The notes below the pieces were generated by a model. The model was given only the letters and a program-made list of their open reading frames with translations, had not been told where the DNA came from and did no database searches. A DNA stretch of 64,000 nucleotides, from contig CM055607.1 of assembly GCA_029379385.1 (NCBI GenBank), positions 30,563,235-30,627,234 of the forward strand, given 5' to 3'. The DNA is from Quillaja saponaria (taxonomy: Eukaryota; Streptophyta; Magnoliopsida; Fabales; Quillajaceae). The first letter of the stretch is position 1; each line of letters opens with the position of its first letter. The position numbers and the translations under genes were made by a program. Of this stretch, positions 30,401 to 44,848 are shown one piece after another.

Positions 30401-33400
30401 CGAGAGAGTATTGAATGGTATAAAATTATAAAGTCCAAGGATTATGATCTAGCATGGATAAACAATTGATATGTCATTATTAATCGTTAAGAACTATTAA
30501 ACATAATATTCACGTTTCAACCAAAAGTTGCTTCACTAGTAATTTGAGGAATATCAATAATGTCTAGGTGAAATGTCTTGCTTCAAGAGTCTCGTGATGG
30601 AACTAATATGTCCAAAGAAAAGGTTACATGGATCTCTTTTTCCCCTTTAAAATGGCAAAAGCAAGAAGCATACGCATCTTGCACTAATTGGTGAAGCCAC
30701 TACTAATTTGTATATTTAAGAGGGTTTTTTTATTTTTTTTTTTTTTTTGTTTATGGGTGTTCTAAGAATATTTGTTAAATAATTTTTATATTAAATAATA
30801 CTGAAATTATGATTAACTGTTGTAATAAATGCTATAATTCTTTTATTTAAAAGTCTTAACAAGTATCCTTAACAAACTTGTTAGAAAAAATCATTTAAGA
30901 ATACATAAACACAAAAACTAAAAAAAAAAAAGTTTAATATAAAACAAATGTAATATAAAAGTTAGAAAAAAGAACATTAAAGAAATATTTCTATTTATTA
31001 TACATTCATTTTATTTTGGGCCCTGATATGTTCACGAATTCAATTTGTTAAGTGAACGGTGAGGGGTCCACCTTCACTTTTAAAAGAATAAAATTTGTAG
31101 GATCTTTATTTTATTTTATTTTATTTAATCATCCCTATCATCTTGAAATTAACCATACCAAAGTTTAATTCATCTTCTACATCAAAATATCAAGCCCTAC
31201 CCCTTACAATTCCACTTTCCTGAAACTCTCACTTTACCAGAAATCTATTCAGTGCGTAAACTTCAACATGGATATGGGTTTAGCTCTCTGAATCGAATTT
31301 TTCAACCTGGTCACCCACTCGTTCTGGACTCTATCCATTTGACCTCTAGGACCATAGCTACAAGGAAGAGTCAGTCAGGGAGGGAGCAGATCTATGCTAA
31401 GCTCAGTAAGGAAAACTTCCTGAACCAAGGCAACATGGTGGCGATGGGTCTCAGAGTTTGTGAAGTGATGCGAAGCTCTATCCTTTTCTTTCGTATCAAC
31501 TTTTTGGCTAATGGGTTTGAATTTGTTGGTTGTCGATTCTTCTAACATGCCAATGGCTAAGTTGATTTTGATAAATTTTCCATGTAAATAATTTATGGGA
31601 AGGATGAGATATATATATATTGTGGTTCCACTATCCAATTGAATGTATAGATCAAGAAGGATTACTTTGGTTAGGCTGCCGAAGATTGGTTTGCGTTTTG
31701 TTGTCTAATTATAATTCGAATTTGTTCTGCTCTACATTTTTTTTTTCCTGAGTTTATCTAGGTGGCTTAATTTGTGATTTTTGACAATTTTGGGTCTTGA
31801 TCCTCGACGTAATAATTTTCCTTACTCTATTATGAACAAATAAGTTTATCAAAAAAATATTAAGGTCAACGATCTTTTGTTTATAATAATTATTTCAGGA
31901 ATGAGTTACTAGTAGAGAGACAAAGAATCTATGATTTGTTTAAAGCTAATCAAGCTTCTTCCGTTTTTTGTCATATGATGTTTGGCACCACTGCCACCCC
32001 GCTTGAAGTTATTATAATTAATGGTGAAGATTTTTGATCAATTTCAAGATAATTAAGTAGACGCACTACTTATTGTGATTTAAATGAATGAAAATTGAAG
32101 AATGATGCGTAATGTGAGATATGTAATTGGTAGCATAGTAATTTGGTGGTCATGGCTTATGGATTCACCCAAGGGCCATACAATATTTATTCCTGAAAAA
32201 CGAAGGAGATACTGCTACTGATAATGCTATCACGTTGAATTAGTTTGGGCCTGAGTTTTGGAGGTGTTGAAGAAGCAGTTGGTTAGAGAGAGAGAGAGGA
32301 GATTGGGGTGAAGAGAGTTTAAGGAAAGTGGTTTTGTGAGGAGGTGGGGTTAGATAATATGACGTAGGAGATGAGTTGGACTTGATTAGTTTCAAGTTTT
32401 CACCGATGATTAAATAAAAAATTGAAGCCACCAAATATTTATTCCTCGGGACCCGGTATTCGTCCGCTTAACAAAAAAAAGGGTCGTGCACTTATGAGGA
32501 CCTTTTATTTTTTATTTAACTTGTTCAGAATAAATATCTCCGTCCGATCATTTTTCTATTTCGATCAAAGACAAGCTATTATATGTTAAAATGAAAGAAT
32601 TTATAAAATTTTTATTTCTTATCCACATCTCTCAAGTAAATTCAAAATCATGAAGTCAATAGAAAGCACACCATATTACATATTATTTGTCATGCTATTT
32701 TTCTCATGTATATTACATATATATTAGCATAAGTCTAAGAACCAAAATGTAAAATTATAAAAAACAAATTCTTCTTTATTTGACGATAGATAAATTTATA
32801 CATATTTGAACTAATTTATTTCTCTAATCATTACAAAAAGCATATCATCAACACTATGATACCGGACTAGAACAATTTTAAAACTTAAAGAAGCTATTAT
32901 TTTAAAATTTTCCTACCCTAGCTAGATTCTTGTTTAAAAACTTTGCAACACATATTCCTTATTTTCACAAAAAAAGAAAAAGGAAATGGGGTCTACACTA
33001 GAAGATGATCCATTATTAATGGTTATTAACAAATTAAAAGGATGAAGATTTCATATAGAGGAATATAACAAATGGAGAGAAAGTAACGAAGGGATGAACA
33101 AACAAGATGTGCATCACATCAATGAAAGGCTTTTGAAAAAGTCATTTTAGTTGACACAATTACGTTGTCTTTTTAGAATCATTCCATTCAAAGTTTAGAT
33201 TGAAATATTTTTTTGAAATAATAAAAGATATATGGTGTATTCACTATTGACCTCCCCCAAATATAAACTAAATTAATGAAAACAGTCTGAGCAAAAAATA
33301 AAGAAGGAATATTTCAACTTAACATTAGAAATGTTAATGTGAAAACTAATGGTTTGGTAAAGCAAAGACAAATTCAATCGCGCACGTGGTAGACTCAATA

Positions 33401-34250
33401 ATTAAGATTTATGAATTAATTTAAAGAATGTTCTTAATTATGTCATTTATTAAAATAGTAAATATATTTTTTTGTTTATGGCAATGGTTGATTATAATTT
33501 TAACTTATGTAATTAATATTCTTTTCAAAAAATATATTAATTGGTAATAGTAATAGAATTTATGTATCAGATACTTAAGAGTACTTGTTAAATTTATATA
33601 AATAAGTAATTTGTAATATATAATTAATTATAATTTTAATATTATTTAATATATAAATTATTATATATAAAAAAATTTAATTTTTAAAAATTATCTTTAT
33701 TTTAATTTAACAAATGTGCTGTTAGAAAAACCAATAGTAATACTATAACCCTACTCGGCTGTTGCACAGATCACATTCTAAGATTGGGGAATTGATACTC
33801 CCTTAATTGGTTGGGATTGCTTCGACCCCAATTCTTCCTCCTCATCCAGTTTCAATCCTATGTGGACGCGTTCACACTTTGTTTACATTGATGACATGCA
33901 ATTGACAACAAGTATTTTGATTTTTCCGTTATGACGTGGCGCTTACTGACTTATGTGTTGGTTGAAATCCATAGAAAGAGTGCTCCCTGCTACACTGGAT
34001 AACTAACACATCGAGGAATATCCGTTTATTACAAATTAAAGCTCTCTCGTCGTAACGTTTACGATAACGGATAGGGACCAAACTATACCACACGACCGTT
34101 AGGAATTCCGTCTCTGTCAACAGTCAACTCCCCGTCTCTCTAACGACCATCCAATCAAAACATGCCGCGTATGACATGGAGCCACGTTATACTTGCCTGA
34201 GCCGAATGTACGGATTTCATAAGCATTTTTATTTGTTAGAATTTTTCTTT
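27401..34250. other. AT-rich intergenic DNA between RABE1 and pyrophosphatase
   Basis: About 7 kb of AT-rich sequence with TA-dinucleotide runs near 27405, 27530 and 29245, a perfect palindrome at 29845-29868 and long A or T runs near 30730. No gene is supported. A moderately G+C-rich island at 31250-31560 has a 97-codon frame with no ATG at its start and no recognisable family; it could be a gene fragment or a transcript without coding capacity. Confidence 0.5.
29845..29868. repeat. Perfect TA-rich palindrome
   Basis: ATGCA and TGCAT flank a TA dinucleotide run, giving a self-complementary stretch of about 24 bp. Such sequences form hairpins or cruciforms and often mutate by slippage. Confidence 0.8.
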
Positions 34251-34298
34251 TTTCTTTTTTAATTTTAATTTTAATTTTAAAGGTGAAGAAGTTGAAGT

Positions 34299-34334
34299 TG
34301 GCAAATGGCAAATGGCAAATGGCAAATGGCAAAT
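34299..34334. repeat. Heptanucleotide repeat in the pyrophosphatase promoter
   Basis: GGCAAAT is repeated about four to five times in tandem, roughly 230 bp upstream of the donor of the 5' UTR intron. On the opposite strand it reads CATTTGCC, so each junction contains a CANNTG (E-box-like) hexamer. Its position in the probable core promoter makes a regulatory effect possible but unproven. Confidence 0.8.
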
Positions 34335-34561
34335 AGGAAACAGAGCGGGAACGCGTACAGCTCCCAACTCCCACTTTCCTGTTTCTCTACTTAAACAACT
34401 TTTCCTTCTGATATAACCCTTGGCATTCACCATTTCATCCCCCACACTTCTCTCTCTCTCTCTTTCTCTTTCTCTGTCGGCGAGTTCTCTCTAGATCTGT
34501 GCCTGTTTTAGAAGCTCCTTTTCGTCCTACTTGTTTTGAATCAGAGCTCTAATTTGTACTG

Positions 34562-35366
34562 GTAGGTTGCAGATCAACATTTTTTGCTAGGGTTTTTTAG
34601 TTATTTTCGTTGAATTTCTTTCTTGTTTTTGCTCATGGATATGATCTTTTGGTTATAATAATAATATAGAGAAATTTTATGTTGAAAATGTAAAAAATCA
34701 GTTTTAGATTCTGTGGCTGAGGGAATTTCTGTGCTTTTTTTCTCAATCTTTACTGTGTGTTTTGTGGGTTCAAGTTGATAGATCTATGCCCGTTTTGGAT
34801 TTTCATTGTTTTTTTTATTTGTTTGTTTAATTATGTTTTGGTGGTGGGGTTGGCGTTTAAAAACCACAACTGTTCTGTTTGTTCCTCATTATGCGTTAGA
34901 TTAAATACTAAGAAGCATAATTGATGCTACTTTTTTTTTTGAGAGCTAAAAGTCAGCTGCTAATGTTTGTTCCTCACAACCACAAGGGTAGCTATGCTGT
35001 TATGCCTGAATTCATTTTTGGATTTCAAAATTTAAACCTTTCCGATTTTTGACACGCATACTGTTTCTATAAGATTTCTTTTTCGTTTTCCTCTGAAAAG
35101 AAAAAACCTGTACATAAAATTCTAAGATATTTTTCTTTTATGACTCTTGATTGTGTGTTTGCGTTATTCTGTTGCTTTTTTCCTTTTTTGTTGACATAGT
35201 ATGCAGAATCTAAATCTTCATATTGGAATGACGTGACTGACTTTTATTTGACTTGGTATAATAGATTTTGAACTGTAATTGGCACTTGTAGGAACAACAT
35301 TAGGTAATAGGCGATTTTATTTCATCCGATGAAGAAACTATAACCAATTATTTGCATTTGTTTTAG
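34562..35366 (+). other. 5' UTR intron of the pyrophosphatase gene
   Basis: The donor is TACTG|GTAGGT at 34562 and the acceptor is TTTTAG at 35366, ten bases before the ATG. A second acceptor (CTGCAG) immediately follows. The leader exon, upstream of 34562, starts somewhere after the CT run at 34448-34465. Confidence 0.7.
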
Positions 35367-35375
35367 CCTGCAGTT

Positions 35376-37719
35376 ATGATTCCACCAATTGAGACTCAAA
35401 TCAAGGCTCCTGAATCTTTTAATTCCTCTCATCCACCTCTTAATGAGAGAATTCTTTCATCTCTAACCAGGAGATCAATTGCTGCACACCCATGGCATGA
35501 TCTTGAGATTGGTATGCAAAATTGCTGTAGTCAGATACAAATTAATGCTTCAATATGGTGTTTTTTGTCATTTCCTTAATTGGTTTGCTATGCTATAGAA
35601 TGACATTGTTCTTCTGACAATGCAGGACCTGATGCTCCTAAGATTTTCAACTGTGTAAGTATTTTTAGTTTATTGTAGCATTCTTTTGAAAATTGTATTT
35701 ACGTAATCTACTCCATAAATGGCTGATATCTGGATGCGATTGCTACATGCTAAATTGTATGATGATGATCTGTCGTATATTCTAACTTCAACCAAAACAT
35801 ACTCATGACTGATATGGGACAAAAAATGTGGACAAATACTCATGCATTTCACCTCATTATTACATGGTAAAGCAGCTATAGATTTCCAACAGTTATTTTC
35901 TTTCTTTCATACGACTTACTTAAATTTGTTTTATTGGAGTAATTTGGGTATTCACTAAAACTGTGGACTAACTTGATGGAATGAGCTTGTCACCTCACAC
36001 GATGATTTGCAATCTCATAACCCACAAAATGCTTTTCCATTGTATGTATTTATTAATATGAAACGAGCTGGTATATTAAGCTTCATCAAAATCAATAGCA
36101 GAATAAGCCATATTGATGTAAAGTACGCTTTGAATGTAAAGTTGTACAGAACTTTTAACTTTCAGTTATTGTTTTTGAAGAATATGATATGGCATAGTAT
36201 TTGGTTGAATGTTGTCATATGTTCATCATTTCGCTCGACCAATGTTTTTGAGAAAACATGGGTAATTATTATGCAGGTGGTTGAGATACCAAAAGGGAGC
36301 AAGGTGAAATATGAACTCGACAAAAAAACTGGATTGATAAAGGTAGTCATGGATGCTCAATTATCTTTATTAATACAATGGATTTAATTTATCTGAGGCG
36401 GTTACTAAGTATGATTCTAACTGCAGGTTGACCGTGTGCTTTACTCATCAGTTGTGTACCCCCACAACTATGGGTTTATACCCCGTACTCTTTGTGAGGA
36501 CAATGACCCCATGGATGTCTTGGTTATTATGCAGGTAAGCATATGCTGTTCAGAATGTCAATTTCACTGTTCAGTATTTGTCATGCATGTATTCTTGGTA
36601 CAGGCATACAGCTAGTGTCCTCCATGCTAAGTAATCATTGTTGTCACTTACAATTAATTTGGTCACATTAACCGCACAAAAATTTAATTGAGAGAAGTCA
36701 GTGAACAGGTATCACGTTTGTCTAACTAAGCATCTACCATAGTATATAAGTACTTTACCTTATATCTCTTACTTGATAACTTTGGTCCATGTTTCTGTTT
36801 TTAGTGTACCTAAGCAATCCATAATTTAGGTAACTTCATTTTACCTGGAATATAATTTAGTGTAACTGAGTATTGTGCGTTATTAGTTCTCATTAGATGT
36901 GTTTCATGTATTTTTCATTATGACACTTCCTATGATGTAAAATTTCACTGACTTATGATAACTTGTTTTGAAAACTCACAGGAACCAGTTGTTCCAGGTT
37001 GCTTTCTCCGGGCTAAGGCAATAGGGCTCATGCCTATGATCGATCAGGTATATATTCGTAATAGAGAGATATTTGATTCTCACTTTTCATCAATTCCTAA
37101 TATGTGATAAATACAGGGTGAGAAAGATGACAAGATAATTGCTGTTTGTGCTGATGACCCTGAGTACCGACACTACAATGACATAAAGGAGCTTCCACCA
37201 CATCGTTTGGCTGAAATCCGTCGTTTCTTTGAGGACTGTATCCTTTCCATATTCCGAACTTTTTACAACCACACTAATATATTCTCAATTATATAATGTT
37301 CAATAATATGGTCCTCTATTTTTTGTTCAGAAAAAAAATTGGTCCTTTATTACAGTTAACTCCATGAGATGAATTTTAAGTTATTCCTTCACAAAAGAAC
37401 TAGACAAGAAAAATGAGAACAAGGAAGTTGCAGTAAATGACTTTCTGCCTGCCTCAACCGCTTTTGAAGCAATCCAGCACTCCTTGTAAGAAAAGATCTC
37501 TCTAAGCTTCTCACAAGTTCTTGCAATATTCTGTGTTTCCTCTGGTCCTTACATTGGCCAATCTGGAAACTCAAAACTATATTGTTAATGCTTAAGTTTG
37601 GGAAATTGATTTACTAATGGGTCCAACTACAATATTAAAAGATGTTAGATGATTACATTTTTCTTCTATTGTGCAGGAACTTGTACGCGGACTACATAGT
37701 GGAGAGCCTGAGGCGGTAG
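35376..37719 (+). CDS. PPA: Soluble inorganic pyrophosphatase, family I, 8 coding exons, 216 aa
   Basis: Exons: 35376-35511, 35626-35654, 36277-36342, 36427-36534, 36982-37047, 37117-37237, 37404-37485 and 37677-37719; all junctions are GT-AG and in frame to TAG. The enzyme hydrolyses pyrophosphate to two phosphates with Mg2+, pulling biosynthetic reactions forward. The family signature DNDPMD (102-107) is complete, as are [17 protein letters not shown] (58-74), [12 protein letters not shown] (88-99) and [10 protein letters not shown] (136-145), which supply metal and phosphate ligands. There is no transit peptide; the N-terminus ([14 protein letters not shown]) and the length fit the cytosolic plant isoforms (PPA1-PPA5 in Arabidopsis) rather than the longer plastid PPA6. 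The second coding exon is only 29 nt. Which PPA number this corresponds to is not certain. Confidence 0.96.
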
Positions 37720-38550
37720 CCGGTCCTGCAATCAATATATTTTGATTTGTCCTCCTACACGGGGAAGGAGACCCCGTTCTCTCCAGATGAGAATCATATT
37801 CTACAATTTCTATGCTTACTTATTGCAGTGGTTATATATATTAAACAGTGGCTAAAAGAACGGAAATCTGGTCACAGTGCAAATTTATACTTGCAAGAAT
37901 TATGTTTCTTTATGTATAACTTCTTTAACCGGGCAAAACAGGTTGATTGGGTTATTTACTCGTAATTTCAGTTACTGTTTTGTCCTCCTATATAGATATC
38001 GATTTATAGATGAGAAAAAGTACGTTTTTGACCATTTTTTGTACACTGTAAATGTTAGAAAAATACGTTGTCGACGATTAAGGTACAATGTAAGTTAAGC
38101 AACTGTACGTGATCTTTTAATTTTTTTTGGCTAGAAAAGCAAAATTAAAACAAATCGACTATTCTCACAGTACATACCAGTAGCATTATTTGAAAATGAA
38201 AAAACAAAATAAACGATAATAACTGTTGCTCAAACTTAATATCAAAACAACCTCTATTACCTAATGAATCTCATACAACAAAGGTTCATAGTGTAGGTGG
38301 AATCTGCCAAGGGGAATCTTCCTCATCATGTTCTACATAGAATAAAGGATTTGCAAAACAGAGACAACACAAGTATCAGACTCAACAGAAGCAATGATCA
38401 TTTGAGATCATTTGAGCCAGCAAAATCAAAACTAAACTCCTCATTTGAATGATTTATAAAACAGAATACAATAAATCTGAAATTTTCTTTTTGATAAAAA
38501 TACTATGCTAGTCATAACGGAAAGTTGTCCTAGATCATGTAATCAAAGAA
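37720..38550. other. 3' flank of the pyrophosphatase and intergenic DNA
   Basis: The first 350 bases are probably the pyrophosphatase 3' UTR. The remainder is AT-rich and precedes the left edge of the S15a duplication. No gene is supported. Confidence 0.5.
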
Positions 38551-38805
38551 ATGGCAATTTTCTTGAGATGGCTAAAGATAGTAAGAACGGGTAACTGGTG
38601 CCTTGAGATCCAATAATAAGCAAATTGAAACAACGGTATGACAGTGTATCTCAAACAAAATCAGAATGCAAAGAACATAAATTGAAACAGATAACTACGA
38701 CGGTCATAGCACACAAGTAGCAATTCTTTTACTAGTAATATCCTGATGCACCCAAAACTCCCAGAAACTAGGGTAACTAGCCAAGCTCCACGACAGAATA
38801 TCTCC

Positions 38806-39425
<620 letters not shown>

Positions 39426-40409
39426 TCACATGCATAAACAACATTAATTACGAAAAGCTTATGTAGAGGAAAAGAAAATTGAGCAATTGCAAACTGAATG
39501 CAAAACAAGTGTTTTGTCATTAACTAGTATACACAAAAGACAGAAGATCCAAATACAGTAGTCAGGATGATACTTTAGACAAATCAAGAAAAAAAACTAA
39601 TACATAAACTCAAGAACAATAGAAAGGAATAAAAGAGGAAGCTGGTAGTTAGTTGCAACATTGAAGGAATATAGGTGGGGAACAGTGAGATGTATTAAGA
39701 TCATAAGCAAGTGTTTTTTATACCTGCAAATACACTTTAAGCTCAAGAATGCTTTTATAAATTGCATATTTAATACGAAAAGAAAAAAGGGGTCTTTCAT
39801 ATGACCCCCCAGCTACAGCCCCAATTGGTACAAAAGAAATAGAATCATGTTCTGTTAAAAAAGTGATATTCAACAAAATAGACAGAGGCAGAGAGCCGTC
39901 TACACTTGCACACTGCATAAGAGAATACTATAGAACCAACAAAAGCAAAATACACAGGTGGTACAATTGAGTTTGGGGTATGCTGTTAGACGAACACCAA
40001 GAAGGAATACTACAACTTCATGATCTGAATCGAACAATATTTAGTAAAAAAATAAAAATTGAAAAAAAGTCTTGCAATATGTACTCCTTTTTAGTCCAGA
40101 TTGCAAGGTTATGAGCATTCTCATCCCTGCCCATCACGCATAAGCAACACACAAACACAAGCAATTTTGGTCTCCTCCAGATTGAACTGAGCGATGGGCA
40201 TTTGAAACAATGTAAATACTAGTTAATCGCAACAGATTAGAAAACAGTCCCATCAAGAAGAAGATGCACATAGTTCATCAAAATACAAATTTCAAGCTTA
40301 TTGACATTAACACAATGTAAACTAAAGTGGTGATAGAGAAGCCTACCTATACCTTGAGCTAGAGGCAGCCGCTCTTTGCAACTAAAATGTATGAGAAAGA
40401 AATGACAAC

Positions 40410-40417
40410 TAGGGTTT
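40410..40417 (-). promoter_or_regulatory. Telo-box of S15a copy A
   Basis: AAACCCTA reads on the minus strand in the probable leader or proximal promoter. This motif is frequent in plant ribosomal-protein genes and supports coordinated expression with other translation genes. The neighbouring sequence reads AGGCACAAAA here, against AGGCCCAAAA in copy B, so the adjacent TGGGCC-type site II element is intact only in copy B. Confidence 0.7.
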
Positions 40418-40553
40418 TGTGCCTCGCCGATCTGAAGCCTTCTTAAGAGAAAAGAAAGCGAACTGTTCCGCTAAATCATGAAATACTGTTTTACTCTTTT
40501 CTGATTAAATTGAACGAATAGTACCGAAGAAACTGTAGGAAATTTAAGAGTTA

Positions 40554-41454
40554 CTGTTCCTCTTAGTCATGAAGCAGATATTTGCAGTCAAATAGTGTAT
40601 AATTCCACTCCATTTTAATTTTAAACTATAGAATTTTATACAATTGTTCTTAACATTTAGGACCACATTTCTTTAATTTTTCAATACCAAAATTACTCTT
40701 TCACACAGCACTCCAAAACCCTTTCTCAATATTCCTTACAGATGCTATGTTGCAAAGTCATATTTCTATCCTAAACTCAGAAACTTCTTCATCTTATTTG
40801 ATTATACGTGTCCTGCACTTTCTCTTATTATTGGGTTAGACAAACAAAGATGGAAGAGTATGCCACTGACGGAAGTATAAGAATGGAACAAAATATTGTG
40901 GGTGAAACAGAAGTTTCAGTGATAATTGATCTAGTTTGTACCAACAACTTGAAACATATTTCAAGCTTATTTAAGCTATTTTAATCCTATCCTTTGATTT
41001 CAACAGTGAAGGTAATTCCTATATTTTGTTTGATTTTAATTTGTTATGGTCAGTTTCATTTCCCTTTTAATGGGGCTTTTAGGTTTTATGCTTCTTCTTT
41101 TTTTCCTTATAATATAAATTCTTTTTCTTTTTAGTGGATTTTAGAAACACTGATTCGTATTTGTTTCTTAGTGTTATGTTAAATTAAGCACATTATTTTT
41201 ATTATAAGTGCTCTATTTTTGGAATTTACCGTTATGATACTTTAACAATTGACATTATGCATTATCCAATGATAAAATACTATAAAAACAAGAGAAACAA
41301 AGAGAAATTGGAATAAGGCGACACTGTAGGGTCTGAAATATTCTTATCTATATCATCAAAAGTTTATTTCAAACCATGAAGAGCTTATTATCTGTGTGTG
41401 TGACATTACTATAATTTTAGGATATGCAATAAATATCAAAAGATCCAAACAAGA
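40554..41454. other. Spacer between S15a copy A and the MULE remnant
   Basis: AT-rich sequence of about 900 bp that is not part of the duplicated unit. No gene is recognisable. It may include decayed non-coding flank of the adjacent transposon. Confidence 0.4.
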
Positions 41455-42560
41455 TTGTTGCATCTTCATTGATTGTGATAGGGGGAAGGAAGTATCCGTG
41501 CTAGTAAAATTCCTAGTGAAAAAAGAAAAATAGTAAGGGAAAAAATAACAGTGTAATGAATGACTTGAATCTCAACTTATCAATTGTTCGTTTGAAATTT
41601 GGGAAAAAAATTGATAGGATTTTGGAAAGTGGAGATAAACGATCTATCACATAATTACGAGCCTTATAGTAACATGTTAGGACACCCATCTATCTTGATG
41701 TCATTTTTCTAAAGTAAGAAACTTCATGCATCCAAAAGATGACAATGGTCGGTAGTGCACCAAGACAAATCCTTACCTCACTCGGACAAAATAATCCAAA
41801 TCTTAAAGCAGTTTCCAGAAGCTGTATATAATGGCAAGGGCAAAATTTCGAAAAAAACCTTTGCTTGGGCCATACCATGGTTCAAACACTATTTGAAGAA
41901 CTTGGTCAAGATTCTTTTATTTATGAAATCAAGCATGATGAAGATTGGCCCCTTGACTCATTTGTTCTTGGCACATCCATATTCAATTGAATTGTCGAAA
42001 AGTTATTCAAGTATTCTTGTAATGGATTGCACGTACAAAACAAATAAATACAAAATATTGTTATATAATATCTTGGAGTTACGAGTTTCAATGGTTCATT
42101 TTTTTTCTTGTTTTGCTTTCATGCAAAAAGAAGAAGATGATGATGACAATGTGTGGGCACTTGAAAAGTTTGTAGAATTTTAGGGTTTGATATTCATCCT
42201 TGGTGATTGTAACTAACAGAATTAACTCAGTGAATGCAATTAAAGTTGTATTTCCAAGGACAACACACACTTTGTATGTATTGGCATATTGAGGGAATCC
42301 CATGACTTCAATGGCAGAAGGTGCTCATTCTAAACTCAAGAAACATCTCCTAGTTTATGTGGGTAATCTTCATATCTTAAAGAAAAAAATATGTCACACT
42401 ACAGATAAAGAATTTCAAGATATTAAGACAAAACTTGCAAATAAAAAATTGCTCATACTGCCTAAGTTTCATATTCCCTTATTTCAAGAAGTTGTTGGTC
42501 ATGTTTCATATTCCCTTATTTCAAGAAGTTGTTGGTCATGTCTCTATATGTGTTCTTAGA
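41455..42560 (+). pseudogene. Decayed Mutator-like (MULE/FAR1-type) transposase
   Basis: Pieces of a MULE transposase occur in order but in different frames. A CDRG-(K/G)-type motif lies near 41470. SHNYEPYSNMLGHPS at 41647-41691 matches the HNHEP...GHP motif. PRQILTSLGQNNPNLK is near 41760. The frame 41755-42183 contains LTHLFLAHPYSIELSKSY and VMDCTYKTNKY, the start of the MULE transposase catalytic region, then AFMQKEE and VWALEKF. A downstream frame (42302-42559) continues with AEGAHSKLKKHL. Frameshifts and stops separate these pieces, so no active transposase is made. A perfect 37-bp internal tandem duplication is present. The remnant separates the two S15a copies. No terminal inverted repeats were identified. 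Confidence 0.8.
42467..42540. repeat. Perfect 37-bp tandem duplication inside the MULE remnant
   Basis: The two units, 42467-42503 and 42504-42540, are identical by eye. A 37-bp duplication shifts the reading frame, so it arose in or helped create the pseudogene. Confidence 0.9.
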
Positions 42561-43092
42561 AAGCTTTCCAACCACTAAGAGTTGGCCATATCGGATTACA
42601 CTTTCGACTACATGTAAGGTCATTTTTCAAGTTATATGTGTCTTCCCTGTGTACACAGAACGTTACAACTTGTTGACATACATCCCATTCGAGACTTGAC
42701 ATAAAATCATTTACTAATATTGATGGTACATCACATAGTCAAGAAGATCGAATTTGAGTGAACTTCACAATAACTATCATTTCTTTATGGGGGAGATAGT
42801 AAACATGGGCAATTTTCTTGTGAACCGATTTCAAAATATAAAAGTTAATAAGATGGCTAAAGATAGTAAGAACGGGCAACGGATGACTTGAGATCCAATA
42901 ATAAGCAAACTGAAACAATGGTATGACTCTATCTCTGAGACAAAATCAGAATGCAAAGAACATAAATTGAAAGAGATAACTATGATGACCATAGCACGAA
43001 AGTAGCAAGTTTTTTACTAGTAATATCCTGTATGCACCACAAAACTCCCAGAAACTAGGGGAACTAGCCAAGCTCCATGGCAGAAGATCTCC

Positions 43093-43716
<624 letters not shown>

Positions 43717-44111
43717 TCACATGCATAAACAACATTAATTGCGAAAAGCTTATGTAGAGGAAAAGAAAATTGAGCAATTGCAAATTGAATGTAAAACAAG
43801 TGCATAATCATTAACTGGTATACACAAAAGACAGAAGATCCAAATACACTAGGCAGGATGATATTTAAGATTAATCAAGAAAAAAAACTAATACATATAC
43901 CCAAGAACAGTAGAAAGTAATAAAAGGGGAAGATAGTAGTTAGTTGCAATTGCAAGATTGAAGGAATATAGGTGGGGAACAGAGATGTATTAAGATCATA
44001 AGCAAGTGTTTTTTATACCAGCAAATACACTTACGCTTAAGACTGTTTTTATAAATTGCATATTCAATACGATAAGAAACAAGGGTCTCTCATATGAAGC
44101 CCCAGCTACAG

Positions 44112-44217
44112 TAGGCACTGAGCTTAAGATCAACTTCAATGCTCTACCCTATGGTAAAGGATGTCACTAAACTGGTTGTTAGTGGATCTGTAAGTTGGAT
44201 TTGATGCACAATTACAG
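44112..44217. mobile_element. 106-bp insertion in the S15a copy B leader intron
   Basis: Copy A lacks this segment at the equivalent position (about 39815). TACAG occurs at both edges (44107-44111 and 44213-44217), as expected for a 5-bp target-site duplication. No clear terminal inverted repeats were found. A deletion in copy A between the TACAG repeats is the alternative. Confidence 0.45.
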
Positions 44218-44834
44218 CCCCAAATGGTACCCAAAAAAAAATAGAATCATGTTCTGTTAAAAAAGTGATATTCAACACAATAGAAAGAGGCAGGGAGCCG
44301 TCTACACTTTCATACTGCATAAGAGAATACTATTGAACCAACAGAAGCAAAATACACAGGTGGCACAATTGAGTTTGGTGTATGCTGTTAGACTAACACC
44401 AAGAAGGAATACTACAACTTTATGATATGAATTGAACAATATTTAGTAAAAAAAAAGAAATTGAAAAAAGTCTTGCAATATGTACTCCTTTTCAGTCCAG
44501 ATTGCAAGGTTATGAGCAATTCTCATCCCTGCCCATCACACATAAGCAACACACAAACACAAGCAATTTTAGTCTCCTCCATATTGAACTGCGTGATTGG
44601 TATATTTGAAACAATACTAGTTATTTTCAAAAGCAAACGGAAATTTAATCGCAACAGATTAGAAAACAGAAACCCATCAAGAAGAAGATGCACATAGTTC
44701 ATCAAAATACAAATTTCAAGCTTCAAAGATATTAACACGATGAAAACAAAAGTGGTGATAGAGAAGCCTACCTATTCCTTGAGCAAGAGGCAGCCGTTCT
44801 TTGCAACTAAAATGTACGAGAAAGAAATGACAAC

Positions 44835-44848
44835 TAGGGTTTTGGGCC
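44835..44848 (-). promoter_or_regulatory. Telo-box and site II element of S15a copy B
   Basis: AAACCCTA (44835-44842) and, next to it, a GGCCCA/TGGGCC core (44843-44848) lie in the proximal promoter or leader. The pair is the classical arrangement in plant ribosomal-protein promoters. Confidence 0.7.

Noticed and set aside
31252..31545. 97-codon frame between RABE1 and the pyrophosphatase
   Set aside because: It begins at GTG, matches no family I know and has an equally long open frame on the other strand; kept only as a possible fragment.
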